Shown: positions 48,644 to 57,771, numbered from the stretch's first letter. The stretch is DNA of 64,000 nucleotides from Saprospiraceae bacterium (GCA_016712145.1 JADJRO010000001.1:496001-560000), one strand, 5' to 3'. Notes: generated by a model from the letters alone, not told the origin. Translations and numbers: made by a program.

Positions 48644-48651
48644 CAAAAATA
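48644..48651 (-). promoter_or_regulatory. Possible -7 element for ppk1
   Basis: TATTTTTG on the minus strand matches TAnnTTTG, 28 bases before the ppk1 ATG. No -33 TTTG partner was found. Confidence 0.35.
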
Positions 48652-48684
48652 GTACTAATTAAAGGCCTGATTTTAAGGAATAAT

Positions 48685-48692
48685 TAAATTTG
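48685..48692 (+). promoter_or_regulatory. TAnnTTTG box directly before tpiA
   Basis: TAAATTTG matches the -7 consensus but ends 3 bases before ATG 48696. If used, the mRNA would be leaderless. No -33 box is seen; it may be chance in AT-rich DNA. Confidence 0.25.
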
Positions 48693-48695
48693 AAC

Positions 48696-49451
48696 ATGGT
48701 ATCACAAATAAGGAAACCCCTTGTAGCAGCAAATTGGAAAATGTATGGGAAACCAACAGATGCCTTGCCTTTGGCCATTGAATTAACTGAAGGACTTATT
48801 AATGAAGCAATTGAAATTGCTATTTGCGCTCCTTTTACCCATTTAGATCGCTTAGCTTCTATAAGGGCTTTAGGAATTCGTTTAGGTGCTCAAAACTGCC
48901 ATTATGCAGAAAAAGGGGCTTTTACTGGTGAAGTTTCAGCAAGTATGCTGGTTGATCTGGGGTGTGATTATGTAATTATTGGGCATAGCGAACGCCGGGG
49001 ATTGGATGCTCCAGAGAGCATTCAACAAAGAATAAGAATGGCTATAGATTCTGGCTTGTCTGTTATTTATTGTTGTGGTGAACCATTGACACAAAGAACT
49101 TCGGGCGAGGAATGGAATTTTGTATCGAATCAATTACAAACCGATTTGGAATCCATTTCTCAAAGTGATCTAAACAAAATTGTAATTGCATATGAACCCA
49201 TTTGGGCCATTGGAACCGGTTTAACTGCAAGTCCAATACAAGCTCAGGACATGCATCAACAGATTCGCAGTTGGGTGCAAAGTCAATGGGGCAATCAGTT
49301 TGCACTTCAAATTCGAATTATTTATGGAGGCAGTGTCAAAGCATCAAATGCAATGGACTTAGCCCAAATGTCAGATATAGATGGCGTTCTGGTTGGTGGA
49401 GCCAGTTTAATTCCAAATGAATTCAGGACAATTATTCGAAGTTTCTATTAG
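48696..49451 (+). CDS. tpiA: Triosephosphate isomerase
   Basis: Glycolytic TIM-barrel enzyme of 251 residues interconverting dihydroxyacetone phosphate and glyceraldehyde 3-phosphate. Catalytic residues are visible: Lys15 in AANWKM, His97 in IIGHSERR, Glu167 in AYEPIWAIGTG. The phosphate-binding GGS (IIYGGSVKAS) and VGGASL are present. I place the start at ATG 48696; an in-frame TTG two codons earlier is less likely. A perfect TAnnTTTG box ends only 3 bases before this ATG (see 48685). The 3' end overlaps convergent purE by 4 bases. Confidence 0.97.
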   Translation: MVSQIRKPLVAANWKMYGKPTDALPLAIELTEGLINEAIEIAICAPFTHLDRLASIRALGIRLGAQNCHYAEKGAFTGEVSASMLVDLGCDYVIIGHSERRGLDAPESIQQRIRMAIDSGLSVIYCCGEPLTQRTSGEEWNFVSNQLQTDLESISQSDLNKIVIAYEPIWAIGTGLTASPIQAQDMHQQIRSWVQSQWGNQFALQIRIIYGGSVKASNAMDLAQMSDIDGVLVGGASLIPNEFRTIIRSFY

Positions 49452-49951
49452 CGAAACCGTTCATTTACAGCCTGGTCTTTGCCCAGAACCATATCGATCA
49501 TATTTTCTTTGTAAACTGCAAGATTATCTCTTAAGGCTGGATTTGAAATGGCCAAAATACTGCAAGCCAAAAGGCCTGCATTTTGGGCAGCGTTTAAAGC
49601 AACCGTTGCTACTGGAACCCCATTGGGCATTTGTAAAATTGATAAAATAGAATCCCATCCATCCAATGAATTACTAGATTTTATAGGCACTCCAATGACC
49701 GGCAGGGTCGTTGAGGATGCAATCATACCTGGGAGATGTGCGGCACCACCTGCACCCGCAATGATTAATTTTAAACCCCTGCTTAAAGCTGTTTTTGCAT
49801 ATTCCATCATGTGTTCAGGTGTTCTATGTGCAGAAACAATTCGCACTTCATAACTGACCCCAAATTGGTCAAAAATTTTAGCGGCTTCTTTCATAATCAT
49901 CAGATCACTGTCTGATCCCATAATAATTCCTACTTCCAAGGCTTTTTTCAT
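49448..49951 (-). CDS. purE: N5-carboxyaminoimidazole ribonucleotide mutase
   Basis: Class I PurE of 167 residues, converting N5-CAIR to CAIR in purine synthesis. The signature motifs are GIIMGSDSDLMIM, VSAHRTPEHMMEYA (catalytic His in SAHR), AGAGGAAHLPGMIAS and the GVPIKSS loop, followed by PNGVPVATVALNAAQNAGLLA. The length is normal. Its ATG overlaps the purK stop in an ATGA arrangement, so it is translationally coupled to purK, the enzyme for the preceding step. Confidence 0.97.
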   Translation of the reverse strand: MKKALEVGIIMGSDSDLMIMKEAAKIFDQFGVSYEVRIVSAHRTPEHMMEYAKTALSRGLKLIIAGAGGAAHLPGMIASSTTLPVIGVPIKSSNSLDGWDSILSILQMPNGVPVATVALNAAQNAGLLACSILAISNPALRDNLAVYKENMIDMVLGKDQAVNERFR

Positions 49952-51099
49952 GCTATCACTTTAAAATATTGTTTTACAAAATTAGCCTTTTCAAGGCAAG
50001 ATTCCAGATCATTTCCTGTTATGGTTACATGGCCCATTTTTCTATAAGGTCGAGTTTCAGTTTTTCCGTACAAATGAACATGCACCCCTTCAATTGCCAA
50101 TACCTGATCTAAATTATGGTAAATGGCTTGACCTATATAAGGTTCTTCACCTAGAATATTGATCATCACGGCAATTTCTTTATAATTGGTTTCTCCTAAA
50201 GGCAATCCACACAAGGCCCTGAGATGATTTTCAAATTGACTGGTTGCGCCATTATCGAGCGTGTGATGACCACTGTTATGTGGGCGAGGTGCTATTTCAT
50301 TAATCCAGATAGTCCCATCGGTTAAACAAAACATTTCAATTGCAAGCAAACCAACAATTCCAAGCTTATCGACCAAACGTTTTGCCAATGCTTTGGCATT
50401 GTCTTCAATTTCTGTTGGGATGGTTGCAGGACAGATTAAGAATTCTACCAAATTGGCTGTTGGATGAAAATCCATTGAGACCGTTGGGTAAATCATACAG
50501 GATCCATCTTGATTTCTTACCGCAATGACACTAAGTTCCTTGTCAATTGGAGCCATCTCTTCTACCAGGCAGGGTTCATTTAAAATTAATTCTAAATCAA
50601 AAGTTGAATGTATTATTACTACGCCACGACCATCGTAGCCACCGGTTCTAGATTTTACTACAAACGGAAAGTTGATCTTTGAATCGGATAATGCTTCGAG
50701 CAATGCAGATTTATTTTGAAAAAGCTGAAATGGCGCTGTAGGAAACTGGTGTTCCTGATAAAATAATTTCTGTAAGCCTTTATCCTTAATTAAATCCAAT
50801 AGATGTGCTTGTGGAAATACCTGAATACCTTCAGATTGCAGTTGATGGAGCGCTTTTGTATTTACATGTTCGATTTCAATACTTACTACATTCATTCGGC
50901 GACCAAAATTCAGAACGTCAGCGTAGTTTGTAAAATCACCTTCAGTAAAATTTGGACATACTTTAGCCGCTGGGAAACTTTTATCTTTATCCAGAAAATG
51001 GATGTTTAAATCGAGCTTTGATGCCTCTTGAGCAAGCATTTTGCCAAGTTGCCCGGCTCCTAAAATACCAATCTTAAATTGAGATGGAATGAAATCCAT
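49948..51099 (-). CDS. purK: 5-(carboxyamino)imidazole ribonucleotide synthase
   Basis: ATP-grasp enzyme of 383 residues that makes N5-CAIR from AIR, ATP and bicarbonate. The N-terminal pre-ATP-grasp motif is IGILGAGQLGKMLAQEA. The ATP-grasp core shows PFVVKSRTGGYDGRGV, EEMAPIDKELSVI and the metal-binding region IEMFCLTDGTIWINEIAPRP with HNSGHHT. It is the first gene of the purK-purE pair. PurE class I together with PurK is the standard bacterial two-step route. Confidence 0.97.
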   Translation of the reverse strand: MDFIPSQFKIGILGAGQLGKMLAQEASKLDLNIHFLDKDKSFPAAKVCPNFTEGDFTNYADVLNFGRRMNVVSIEIEHVNTKALHQLQSEGIQVFPQAHLLDLIKDKGLQKLFYQEHQFPTAPFQLFQNKSALLEALSDSKINFPFVVKSRTGGYDGRGVVIIHSTFDLELILNEPCLVEEMAPIDKELSVIAVRNQDGSCMIYPTVSMDFHPTANLVEFLICPATIPTEIEDNAKALAKRLVDKLGIVGLLAIEMFCLTDGTIWINEIAPRPHNSGHHTLDNGATSQFENHLRALCGLPLGETNYKEIAVMINILGEEPYIGQAIYHNLDQVLAIEGVHVHLYGKTETRPYRKMGHVTITGNDLESCLEKANFVKQYFKVIA

Positions 51100-51169
51100 G
51101 AAAAAATTTTAGCGAAATTCGGAAAGCTTGCATACTTCTGATCAATTTTGACGAACTATTAGGATAATT

Positions 51170-52510
51170 ATGAATAAATTAATAATAAAAAACGCCCAAC
51201 TGGTCAATGAAGGCAAAATTGAAGCAAAAGACCTTCTAATTCATGGCGAACGTATAGAACGAATTGACAGAGACATTTCACTTCCTGAGGCAACTGTTTT
51301 CGATGCCAAAGGTCAATTTTTAATACCGGGATGCATTGATGATCAGGTACATTTTAGAGAACCAGGCTTGACTCATAAAGCTACGATTGCCACGGAATCA
51401 GCTGCAGCAGTTGCTGGCGGAATTACAAGTTTTATGGAAATGCCTAATACCATTCCGAATGCCTTGACTAAAGAACTTTTGGAAGACAAATACCAAATTG
51501 CAAAGCAGCATTCTTTTGCCAACTATTCATTCTTTATGGGAGTATCGAACGATAATTTGGAGGAAGTTTTACGCGTAAATTATAATAAAGTATGTGGTAT
51601 TAAAGTGTTTATGGGCTCATCTACGGGAAATATGCTTGTTGACAACGTGAGGGTTTTGGAAGATTTATTTAAAAATGCTCCCGTCTTAATTGCTACCCAT
51701 TGTGAGGATGAGGCCATCATTCAGGCCAATTTAAAGTTGGCTAAAGAGAAATATGGTGATTTAATACCGGTTGAAGAACATCCTAAAATTCGATCCAGAG
51801 AAGCATGTTTAAACTCCAGTTCATTTGCCATTGAGCTTGCTAAGAAACACAATACTCGATTGCATATTTTACATATTTCTACAAAGGAAGAGTGCCTTTT
51901 ATTTGATTCCGGAATAAAGCTCGCAGATAAAAGGATAACTGCAGAAGCCTGTGTGCATCATATGTATTTTAATGCTAACCATTATAGTAAATTGGGAAAC
52001 CTTATAAAATGTAATCCTTCAATTAAAGAATTTGAAGATTCTAAGGCCATTGCAGAGGCATTAATAAATTCACAAATTGATGTAGTAGCTACTGATCATG
52101 CGCCTCATACTTGGGAAGAAAAACAAGGAACGTATCTTCAGGCTCCATCGGGATTACCCCTTGCCCAGCACAGTCTTTCCATTATGCTGAAATTGGCCGA
52201 ACGAACGTATTGGGATTTACCATTTATTGTTGAGAAAATGGCCCACAATCCTGCGATTTGCTTTCAAATAAAAGATCGGGGGTATTTAAGAGAGGGATAT
52301 TATGCTGATTTGGTGTTGCTAAATCCTCATGAGGACTTCCTGGTCAAAAAATCTGATTTGCTTTATAAATGTGCTTGGTCCCCGTTTGAAGGAATTGAGT
52401 TAAAGGGTAAAATTCTGTCAACTTTTGTTAATGGACATCAAGTCTACAATGGTATAAAATTAAACAACACACTGGCATCACATCGCCTGGAGTTTAATAG
52501 AACACATTAA
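51170..52510 (+). CDS. pyrC: Dihydroorotase
   Basis: Zinc amidohydrolase of 446 residues that cyclises carbamoyl aspartate to dihydroorotate in pyrimidine synthesis. Seen: the amidohydrolase entry motif DDQVHFREPG (57-66), MEMPNTIP, the probable carboxylated Lys in GIKVFMGSSTGN, metal-site His in ATHCED and HILHIST, and catalytic Asp in VATDHAPH. The usual first ligand of the HxH pair is Gln59 here (QVH rather than HVH). I recall the same variant in other Bacteroidota dihydroorotases, so activity may be normal. Monocistronic with a plain AT-rich leader; the ATG at 51170 is unambiguous. Confidence 0.92.
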   Translation: MNKLIIKNAQLVNEGKIEAKDLLIHGERIERIDRDISLPEATVFDAKGQFLIPGCIDDQVHFREPGLTHKATIATESAAAVAGGITSFMEMPNTIPNALTKELLEDKYQIAKQHSFANYSFFMGVSNDNLEEVLRVNYNKVCGIKVFMGSSTGNMLVDNVRVLEDLFKNAPVLIATHCEDEAIIQANLKLAKEKYGDLIPVEEHPKIRSREACLNSSSFAIELAKKHNTRLHILHISTKEECLLFDSGIKLADKRITAEACVHHMYFNANHYSKLGNLIKCNPSIKEFEDSKAIAEALINSQIDVVATDHAPHTWEEKQGTYLQAPSGLPLAQHSLSIMLKLAERTYWDLPFIVEKMAHNPAICFQIKDRGYLREGYYADLVLLNPHEDFLVKKSDLLYKCAWSPFEGIELKGKILSTFVNGHQVYNGIKLNNTLASHRLEFNRTH

Positions 52511-52511
52511 T

Positions 52512-52679
52512 TCATTCTTGATTTTGCTGTTTTTCATAAGGACAATGTCGACATCCAGAACCGCAGCAATGCTTGCGTTTTAATAGATAGGTAGCTGTAA
52601 AAACGAAATTACCCTGATCTATATAAAAATCAATGCCTTCCTTTAAACTGTTTTCTGTATCAGGCGGTTTTAGTAGCAA
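52512..52679 (-). CDS. Small cysteine-rich DUF5522 protein
   Basis: A 55-residue gene, easily missed because it has no ATG. The frame reads TENSLKEGIDFYIDQGNFVF and then TATYLLKRKHCCGSGCRHCPYE, ending in TGA at 52512-52514. The CCGxGCRHCPY core is the hallmark of the DUF5522 family, short Bacteroidota proteins of unknown function. The four clustered cysteines plus His suggest a metal or Fe-S site. The most likely start is TTG 52679, which overlaps the end of the upstream membrane-protein gene by 20 bases, so translation is probably coupled. Converges on pyrC with one base between stop codons. Confidence 0.78.
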   Translation of the reverse strand: MLLKPPDTENSLKEGIDFYIDQGNFVFTATYLLKRKHCCGSGCRHCPYEKQQNQE

Positions 52680-53220
52680 GGTGTTTATCAGAATTTGTCA
52701 ACCAATAGATACAATAAATAAGACTGGTGTAAAATAATGCTCCAGCCAATTCATTGCCAAAAAATGGAATTGCATTTAAATAACAAAGTGAGAGACCATT
52801 GAGGTCTTTTGAATAATTTACAGAGTGCAGCCAAACGCCCAAATTACTAATAATAAAAAAAAGAAGTGATGCCCCAAATGAATTCTTAAAAATGGCCAAT
52901 GGGTCCATATTCTTAGAATTGCTAAATCTAATAATAACAAAAGAGGCCAAAATTGGAATGGCGATCCAATAAAAACCTGGAGTAATCCATTGAAAAGAAC
53001 TTGCTGAATACATGAAATTATTTATTATCAAATCAGCAATCCAGTATGAAAGAAGGATGGCAACCAGGGACATCCAGCTTCTCAGACTTACCGCAGCAAA
53101 TACAATTGCTGCTGTTGCTGCTGTAAAATTTGGTGGATGAGGTACTAACCTGCTGATAATCAAAATCAAAGCCAAGCCTAAATATAGGTTCAAAGGATGG
53201 TTTGTAAAACGAGCATTCAT
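52660..53220 (-). CDS. DUF6580-like multi-pass membrane protein
   Basis: Integral inner-membrane protein of 186 residues with about five hydrophobic helices. It has the motif RLVPHPPNFTAATAAIVFAA near the N-terminus, a helix with SYWIADLIINN, and a C-terminal NAIPFFGNELAGALFYTSLIY. This arrangement matches the DUF6580 family, which looks like the substrate-binding S component of an ECF-type vitamin transporter. No ECF ATPase genes are nearby, so a transport role is inferred. ATG 53220 is preferred over TTG 53235, which would add only five residues. Confidence 0.75.
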   Translation of the reverse strand: MNARFTNHPLNLYLGLALILIISRLVPHPPNFTAATAAIVFAAVSLRSWMSLVAILLSYWIADLIINNFMYSASSFQWITPGFYWIAIPILASFVIIRFSNSKNMDPLAIFKNSFGASLLFFIISNLGVWLHSVNYSKDLNGLSLCYLNAIPFFGNELAGALFYTSLIYCIYWLTNSDKHLATKTA

Positions 53221-53266
53221 AGGGTAAAAATACAAAACCCTTAGTCAATACAAGACATGAATTGGC

Positions 53267-53274
53267 TATTTTTG
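53267..53274 (+). promoter_or_regulatory. Possible -7 element for the CPBP-M1-SCP2 operon
   Basis: TATTTTTG matches TAnnTTTG and ends 9 bases before ATG 53284. If it is the promoter, the upstream ATG at 53257 cannot be the start. No clear -33 TTTG. Confidence 0.35.
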
Positions 53275-53283
53275 TGCCCATCT

Positions 53284-54156
53284 ATGAATACCCAGAATAA
53301 TTCATTTCTACTTTTAGGGCGGACGGGGCGATTTCAGGCTATTTTCTATTTGATGAGCTTTTGCGGGTTAGTATTGATTTGCTTAAGCTTAAGTGTATTC
53401 TATATTCCTTTTGACTCAATATTTTCTGAAATTCAAAACAAAAATGTCATTTTAGCCATTCAGTTAAGTTCGTTTAGCTATGTTCTTGTATTATTTCTCC
53501 TTCTTGCTTCTTATATACATAAAAGACCTATTTTAAGTTTTATAAGTTCCAGTAATAATTTCGGTTACAAAAAAGCGCTGGTGACCTTTGTATTTTTTTT
53601 AATCATAAATTCTTTAATTGAGCTTATTAATTACCTTTTCTTAGATCAAACGTATGCTTTTCAATTTGAATTTTTTAATTTTATTGCGCTTATTCTTGTT
53701 GCTGCTAGTCTGCTGGTATTGCAATCAGCGGCAGAAGAAATAATTCTAAGAGGCTATTTACTTCAAGCGCTTTCAAGTTGGAATAAAATAAAACCAGTTA
53801 TTGCATTACTAGTGAGCAGTTTGCTTTTTGCCAGTCTGCATATAAGCAACCCAGAATTTAATGAATACGGTTTTGTCCCAATGTTTTTCGCTTATATGAT
53901 AACCGCAATGTTTTTAGGTGCTTTTGCAATATTAGGCAAAGGCCTTGAAATTCCAATTGGCATTCATGCGGCTAATAATTTTTACGCTGCGGTCATTGTA
54001 AATTATAAAGCCTCCGCACTAAAAACAGAATCCCTATTTATTTTGGATAGTATAAATATTCCGCTCGGATTAGCTGAATATATTATAATTCTGTTGTTGT
54101 TTGTAATGATTTTTTATAAAATGAATTGGATTTCCCATCCTAATACTTTAATTTAA
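53284..54156 (+). CDS. CPBP-family intramembrane metalloprotease
   Basis: Membrane protein of 290 residues with about eight hydrophobic helices. The CPBP/CAAX-protease (ABI) motifs are present: EE at 151-152 in AAEEIILRGYLLQA, His186 in FASLHISN, and His228 with Asn231/232 in GIHAANNF. These residues form the glutamate-type active site in the membrane. The family includes prenyl-protein proteases and bacteriocin-immunity proteins; the substrate here is unknown. An alternative ATG at 53257 adds nine residues. The M1 peptidase gene starts 5 bases after its stop, so the two form an operon. Confidence 0.88.
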   Translation: MNTQNNSFLLLGRTGRFQAIFYLMSFCGLVLICLSLSVFYIPFDSIFSEIQNKNVILAIQLSSFSYVLVLFLLLASYIHKRPILSFISSSNNFGYKKALVTFVFFLIINSLIELINYLFLDQTYAFQFEFFNFIALILVAASLLVLQSAAEEIILRGYLLQALSSWNKIKPVIALLVSSLLFASLHISNPEFNEYGFVPMFFAYMITAMFLGAFAILGKGLEIPIGIHAANNFYAAVIVNYKASALKTESLFILDSINIPLGLAEYIIILLLFVMIFYKMNWISHPNTLI

Positions 54157-54161
54157 ATCTT

Positions 54162-55997
54162 ATGAAATTTGTTTTATTTATTGCTTTGTTGATAATAAGT
54201 GAGTTGGGCACCGGACAATCCTATCGTTGGCAACAGCGAGTAAATTACACGATGTCTGTCGAATTAGATTCCGAAAATCATCAATTAAAAGGGAATCAAT
54301 ATCTGACTTTATACAATAACAGTCCTGATACACTTACTAAACTATACTACCATTTATATTTTAATGCATTTCAGCCCGGTAGCGACATGGATGTCAGATC
54401 CCGAAGCATAATCGATCCTGATCCAAGAATTGGAAAACGTATTGCAACATTAACTTCTGATGAAATAGGGTATCATGACATTAAATGCGTCCAGCAAGAA
54501 AGCAAAAAATTAAAGTTCAGTATACATGGTACGATCCTTCAAGTCGAACTAAACAAACCAATTTTTCCCTTAGATTCTGCTATAATTGAAATGGAATTTA
54601 AATCACAAGTCCCTATACAGATTCGTAGATCTGGTAGAAACAATAAGGAAGGCATTGATTATTCAATGGCACAATGGTATCCAAAATTGTGCAATTATGA
54701 TGAACAAGGGTGGCATACACCACCTTATGTGGCTCGGGAGTTTTATGGCCCCTGGGGTCGATTTGATGTCACCATTAAAATGGATTCTAAATATTGTATC
54801 GGAGCAACCGGTTTATTACAAAATTCGGAAAATATTGGTTGCGGTTATTCTTCAGATGAATCAAAAGGAAAATCAAAAACATGGCATTTTATAGCTGAAA
54901 ATGTACATGATTTTGTATGGGCAGCTGACCGAGATTACACACATAAAATTTATACGAGAAATAATAATTGCAAACTGCATTTTTTATATCAGGAAAATGA
55001 TAAAACAAAAGATGCATGGTCTGCTTTACCAGTTATTATTGATTCCGCATTGCAATTTATTGAAACTCGTTTTGGTCCCTATGCGTATACCAGTTATTCA
55101 TTTATTCAAGGAGGAGATGGCGGAATGGAATATCCGATGGCCACATTAATTACAGGAAACAGACCGTTGATAAGTTTGGTTGGAGTATCAATTCATGAAT
55201 TGATGCACAGTTGGTATCAAATGATGTTGGCAACAAATGAAAGTCTATATCCCTGGATGGATGAAGGATTCGCATCATTTGCTGAAGAAGAAGTTATCAA
55301 TCATCTAAAAAAATTAAATCTTATTCCTGGCCAATTCGTAGCCGACCCTCATAATGAAACCATTCGCAACTACATAGATTTTATAAATTCTGGTAGAGAA
55401 GAAAGTTTAAGCACCCATGCAGACCATTATAGCACGAATACGGCGTATGGGCAGGAATCCTATGGGAAAGGAGCATTGTGTCTTGTTGAGTTAAAATACA
55501 TTATTGGAGAGACTGCATTTAGACAAGGAATGCTTAATTATTATTGGAGGTGGAGATTCCGTCACCCCAATCCAAATGATTTTTTTAGAGAAATGGAAAA
55601 AGTTTCTAGAATTGAATTAGATTGGTTTAAAGAATACTTTGTTTATTCAACTAAAACAATGGATTATTCAATAGACAGTCTTTATGTAAAAGATGCTAAG
55701 ACAATTTGTAGAGTGAAGCGAATTGGTCTTTTTCCAATGCCAATTGAAGTCAGGGTAGAATTAAAATCAACTTCAAGCACCTTGTATTATATACCACTCA
55801 ATTTAATGTTGGGTTCAAAGCCATTTGAAAAAAACATGAATGTTGTCCAGCTAAAAGAATGGAGTTGGGTAAATCCGTACTATGAATTTATCATTGACGC
55901 ATCGATTGAATCTATAAAATCTATCCAAATTGATCCTGAAAATCAAATGCTCGATGTAAATTCTAGTAATAATCTATTTTTTAACAATTTAAATTAA
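54162..55997 (+). CDS. M1-family (gluzincin) metallopeptidase, exported
   Basis: Exported zinc aminopeptidase of 611 residues. The signal peptide is KFVLFIALLIISELGTGQS-like. An N-terminal beta saddle domain is followed by the catalytic domain, with exopeptidase motif GGMEYP (about 319-324), HELMH at 345-349 and third zinc ligand Glu368 in MDEGFASF. The HExxH-18-E spacing is exactly that of M1 enzymes. A helical and beta C-terminus follows, without a T9SS sorting domain, so it is probably periplasmic. It likely trims peptides from extracellular proteolysis. Second gene of the operon; the SCP2 gene follows after 3 bases. Confidence 0.93.
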   Translation: MKFVLFIALLIISELGTGQSYRWQQRVNYTMSVELDSENHQLKGNQYLTLYNNSPDTLTKLYYHLYFNAFQPGSDMDVRSRSIIDPDPRIGKRIATLTSDEIGYHDIKCVQQESKKLKFSIHGTILQVELNKPIFPLDSAIIEMEFKSQVPIQIRRSGRNNKEGIDYSMAQWYPKLCNYDEQGWHTPPYVAREFYGPWGRFDVTIKMDSKYCIGATGLLQNSENIGCGYSSDESKGKSKTWHFIAENVHDFVWAADRDYTHKIYTRNNNCKLHFLYQENDKTKDAWSALPVIIDSALQFIETRFGPYAYTSYSFIQGGDGGMEYPMATLITGNRPLISLVGVSIHELMHSWYQMMLATNESLYPWMDEGFASFAEEEVINHLKKLNLIPGQFVADPHNETIRNYIDFINSGREESLSTHADHYSTNTAYGQESYGKGALCLVELKYIIGETAFRQGMLNYYWRWRFRHPNPNDFFREMEKVSRIELDWFKEYFVYSTKTMDYSIDSLYVKDAKTICRVKRIGLFPMPIEVRVELKSTSSTLYYIPLNLMLGSKPFEKNMNVVQLKEWSWVNPYYEFIIDASIESIKSIQIDPENQMLDVNSSNNLFFNNLN

Positions 55998-56000
55998 GCA

Positions 56001-56318
56001 ATGGAAACTTTTGATTTTTTAATGAATTTACCTAACAAAGTAAATGCGCTTGCATTGGAAGGAATGAATACCTGTTTTCATTTTGATCTGGAAGGTGAAG
56101 GTGGAGGCCAGGTCTCCGTAATCGTTGAAAATGGTAAAATGATTAGTCAATCGGGATTAGTTGGTACTGCTTCATGTATCATCAGGGCTCAGGCTGCTGA
56201 TTTAAAAAAAGTATTTAAAGGAGAATTAAATCCGATGATGGCGATCCTTACAGGAAAACTTAAAATCAGCAATCAAGCTGAAATGTTGAAATTTGCCAAA
56301 TTATTAGGCTGGATGTAA
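56001..56318 (+). CDS. SCP2 sterol-carrier-like protein
   Basis: Small soluble protein of 105 residues with an SCP2 lipid-binding fold: an amphipathic helix, beta strands (CFHFDLEGEGGGQVSVIVEN), then ADLKKVFKGELNPMMAILTGKLKISNQ, the most conserved part of the family. Such stand-alone SCP2 domains bind acyl chains or other hydrophobic ligands in a small cavity. It ends the CPBP-M1-SCP2 operon; a link to lipid handling in the operon is not evident. Its stop abuts the convergent DUF5683 gene with no gap. Confidence 0.85.
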   Translation: METFDFLMNLPNKVNALALEGMNTCFHFDLEGEGGGQVSVIVENGKMISQSGLVGTASCIIRAQAADLKKVFKGELNPMMAILTGKLKISNQAEMLKFAKLLGWM

Positions 56319-56873
56319 TTATCTAAGTGCCCAAATAATACTGACCTGACCTTGACCTTTAATAGGATCTAATTGATATTTGAAACTTAAATCTTTTGAG
56401 ATATCAAATTCCTGCAGATGCCGGTCTACAAAAGCTTCAATCCCAGTTAATAAATACAGAATTCCGATACCTATATAACTTAATTGTAAATTTTTATCAT
56501 AAAATTGACGGTAACTATTTATGCCGGATAAACTGAGTATGCCTTGAAATTCATCCAGAGATGCCTCCATAGAATCAACCCGCATAATATATGCATCATT
56601 AAAACGTCGATATTGTTTTGTATTAAAGGAAACGGCATAAGCTAATGCACCAAATCCTGCATAAATTATTGGTACCTTCCAGATTCGTTTATTATACACT
56701 TGGCCTGCGCCAGGTAACATAAGTGAGTACGCCAGGGCTTTTCCTGGTTTGCCTTTAAACAATACAGAAAAAACACCCGGTGATTTCTCCTGAATCTTCG
56801 GTAAACTATCTACGGGTTCCTGCGCAGAGCACACACTTCCAATGATTGTAAAAAAAATAATTAAATACTTCAT
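56319..56873 (-). CDS. DUF5683 domain membrane protein
   Basis: Protein of 184 residues with a signal peptide (ending CSAQ), a proline-rich stretch, and the DUF5683 core: KGKPGKALAYSLMLPGAGQVYN, two or three membrane helices (YAGFGALAYAVSF, LSYIGIGILYLLTGIEAFVD) and a short C-terminal tail. Function unknown. In Bacteroidota it regularly follows parA and parB, as here, 7 bases after parB, so it is probably co-transcribed with the chromosome-partition genes. Confidence 0.88.
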   Translation of the reverse strand: MKYLIIFFTIIGSVCSAQEPVDSLPKIQEKSPGVFSVLFKGKPGKALAYSLMLPGAGQVYNKRIWKVPIIYAGFGALAYAVSFNTKQYRRFNDAYIMRVDSMEASLDEFQGILSLSGINSYRQFYDKNLQLSYIGIGILYLLTGIEAFVDRHLQEFDISKDLSFKYQLDPIKGQGQVSIIWALR

Positions 56874-56880
56874 CTAAAAC

Positions 56881-57771
56881 TTATTCTTCCATCCGATCCA
56901 GCAAATCATTTAATTGACGATCGTCTTTAAATTTTATTATTATTTGGCCATCTCCGGTGGCATTCCGTTTAATTTGAACTTTATAGCCAAACTTAGCACT
57001 TAAGCGATCTTCCAAAGTTTTTATTTGGGTATTATTGTTTTTTATAGGAGCTTTTAACGGCCTTCTTGCATTCGTTTTTGTAAACGTTTGAATTGCTCGT
57101 TCTGTTTCTCTTACAGAAAGATCTTTTGATTGTATGTCTTTAAATAATTGCATTTGAACAATCAAATCATCTACACCTGCAATCACACGTGCATGCCCCA
57201 TAGACAATGTTTTGTTTTTCAGTGCTGCTTGTATGTCTAGTGGAAGCTTTAAAAGCCTAACATAATTGCTTATTGTACTTCGTTTTTTACCAATACGCTC
57301 TGACAATTGCTCTTGCGTATACCCACATTCATCTGATAATCGTTGGTATGAAATTCCGATTTCAATTGGATTCAAATCTTCCCGTTGTATATTTTCAACC
57401 AAAGCCAATTCCAACATTTCATTATCATTGGCTGTTCGAATATAAACTGGCAGTTCTTTTAATCCAGCAAGTTGAGATGCCCGGAACCTCCGTTCACCAC
57501 TAATAATTTGATATTCGTTTACATTAATTTTTCGAACGGTAAGGGGTTGGATCAGACCGTATGTATTTATGGAATCTGCAAGCTCTTTAATGAGATCTTC
57601 TTCAAATACATGTCGCGGCTGTTGCTTATTGACTACAATTTGCTCTATGGGAATTACATTAATAGTATTAATAGCCGTGCTAGCAGGGGTTGTTGATTTT
57701 TGACTCTGATCAGAGTTAATATTTGATAACAAAGCACGAAGGCCTTTGCCTAATTCATTTTTCTGACTCAT
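56881..57771 (-). CDS. parB: Chromosome-partitioning protein ParB
   Basis: DNA-binding CTPase of 296 residues that loads on parS and spreads to form the partition complex. The N-terminal ParB/Sulfiredoxin-like domain has NKQQPRHVFEEDLIKELADSI, LTVRKI and the CTP-binding motif SGERRFRASQLAGL. The middle helix-turn-helix contains EQLSERIGKKRSTISNYVRL, followed by MGHARVIAGV. A lysine-rich C-terminal dimerisation domain follows. Its ATG overlaps the parA stop by 4 bases (ATGA). No parS palindrome was recognised in the window. Confidence 0.96.
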   Translation of the reverse strand: MSQKNELGKGLRALLSNINSDQSQKSTTPASTAINTINVIPIEQIVVNKQQPRHVFEEDLIKELADSINTYGLIQPLTVRKINVNEYQIISGERRFRASQLAGLKELPVYIRTANDNEMLELALVENIQREDLNPIEIGISYQRLSDECGYTQEQLSERIGKKRSTISNYVRLLKLPLDIQAALKNKTLSMGHARVIAGVDDLIVQMQLFKDIQSKDLSVRETERAIQTFTKTNARRPLKAPIKNNNTQIKTLEDRLSAKFGYKVQIKRNATGDGQIIIKFKDDRQLNDLLDRMEE

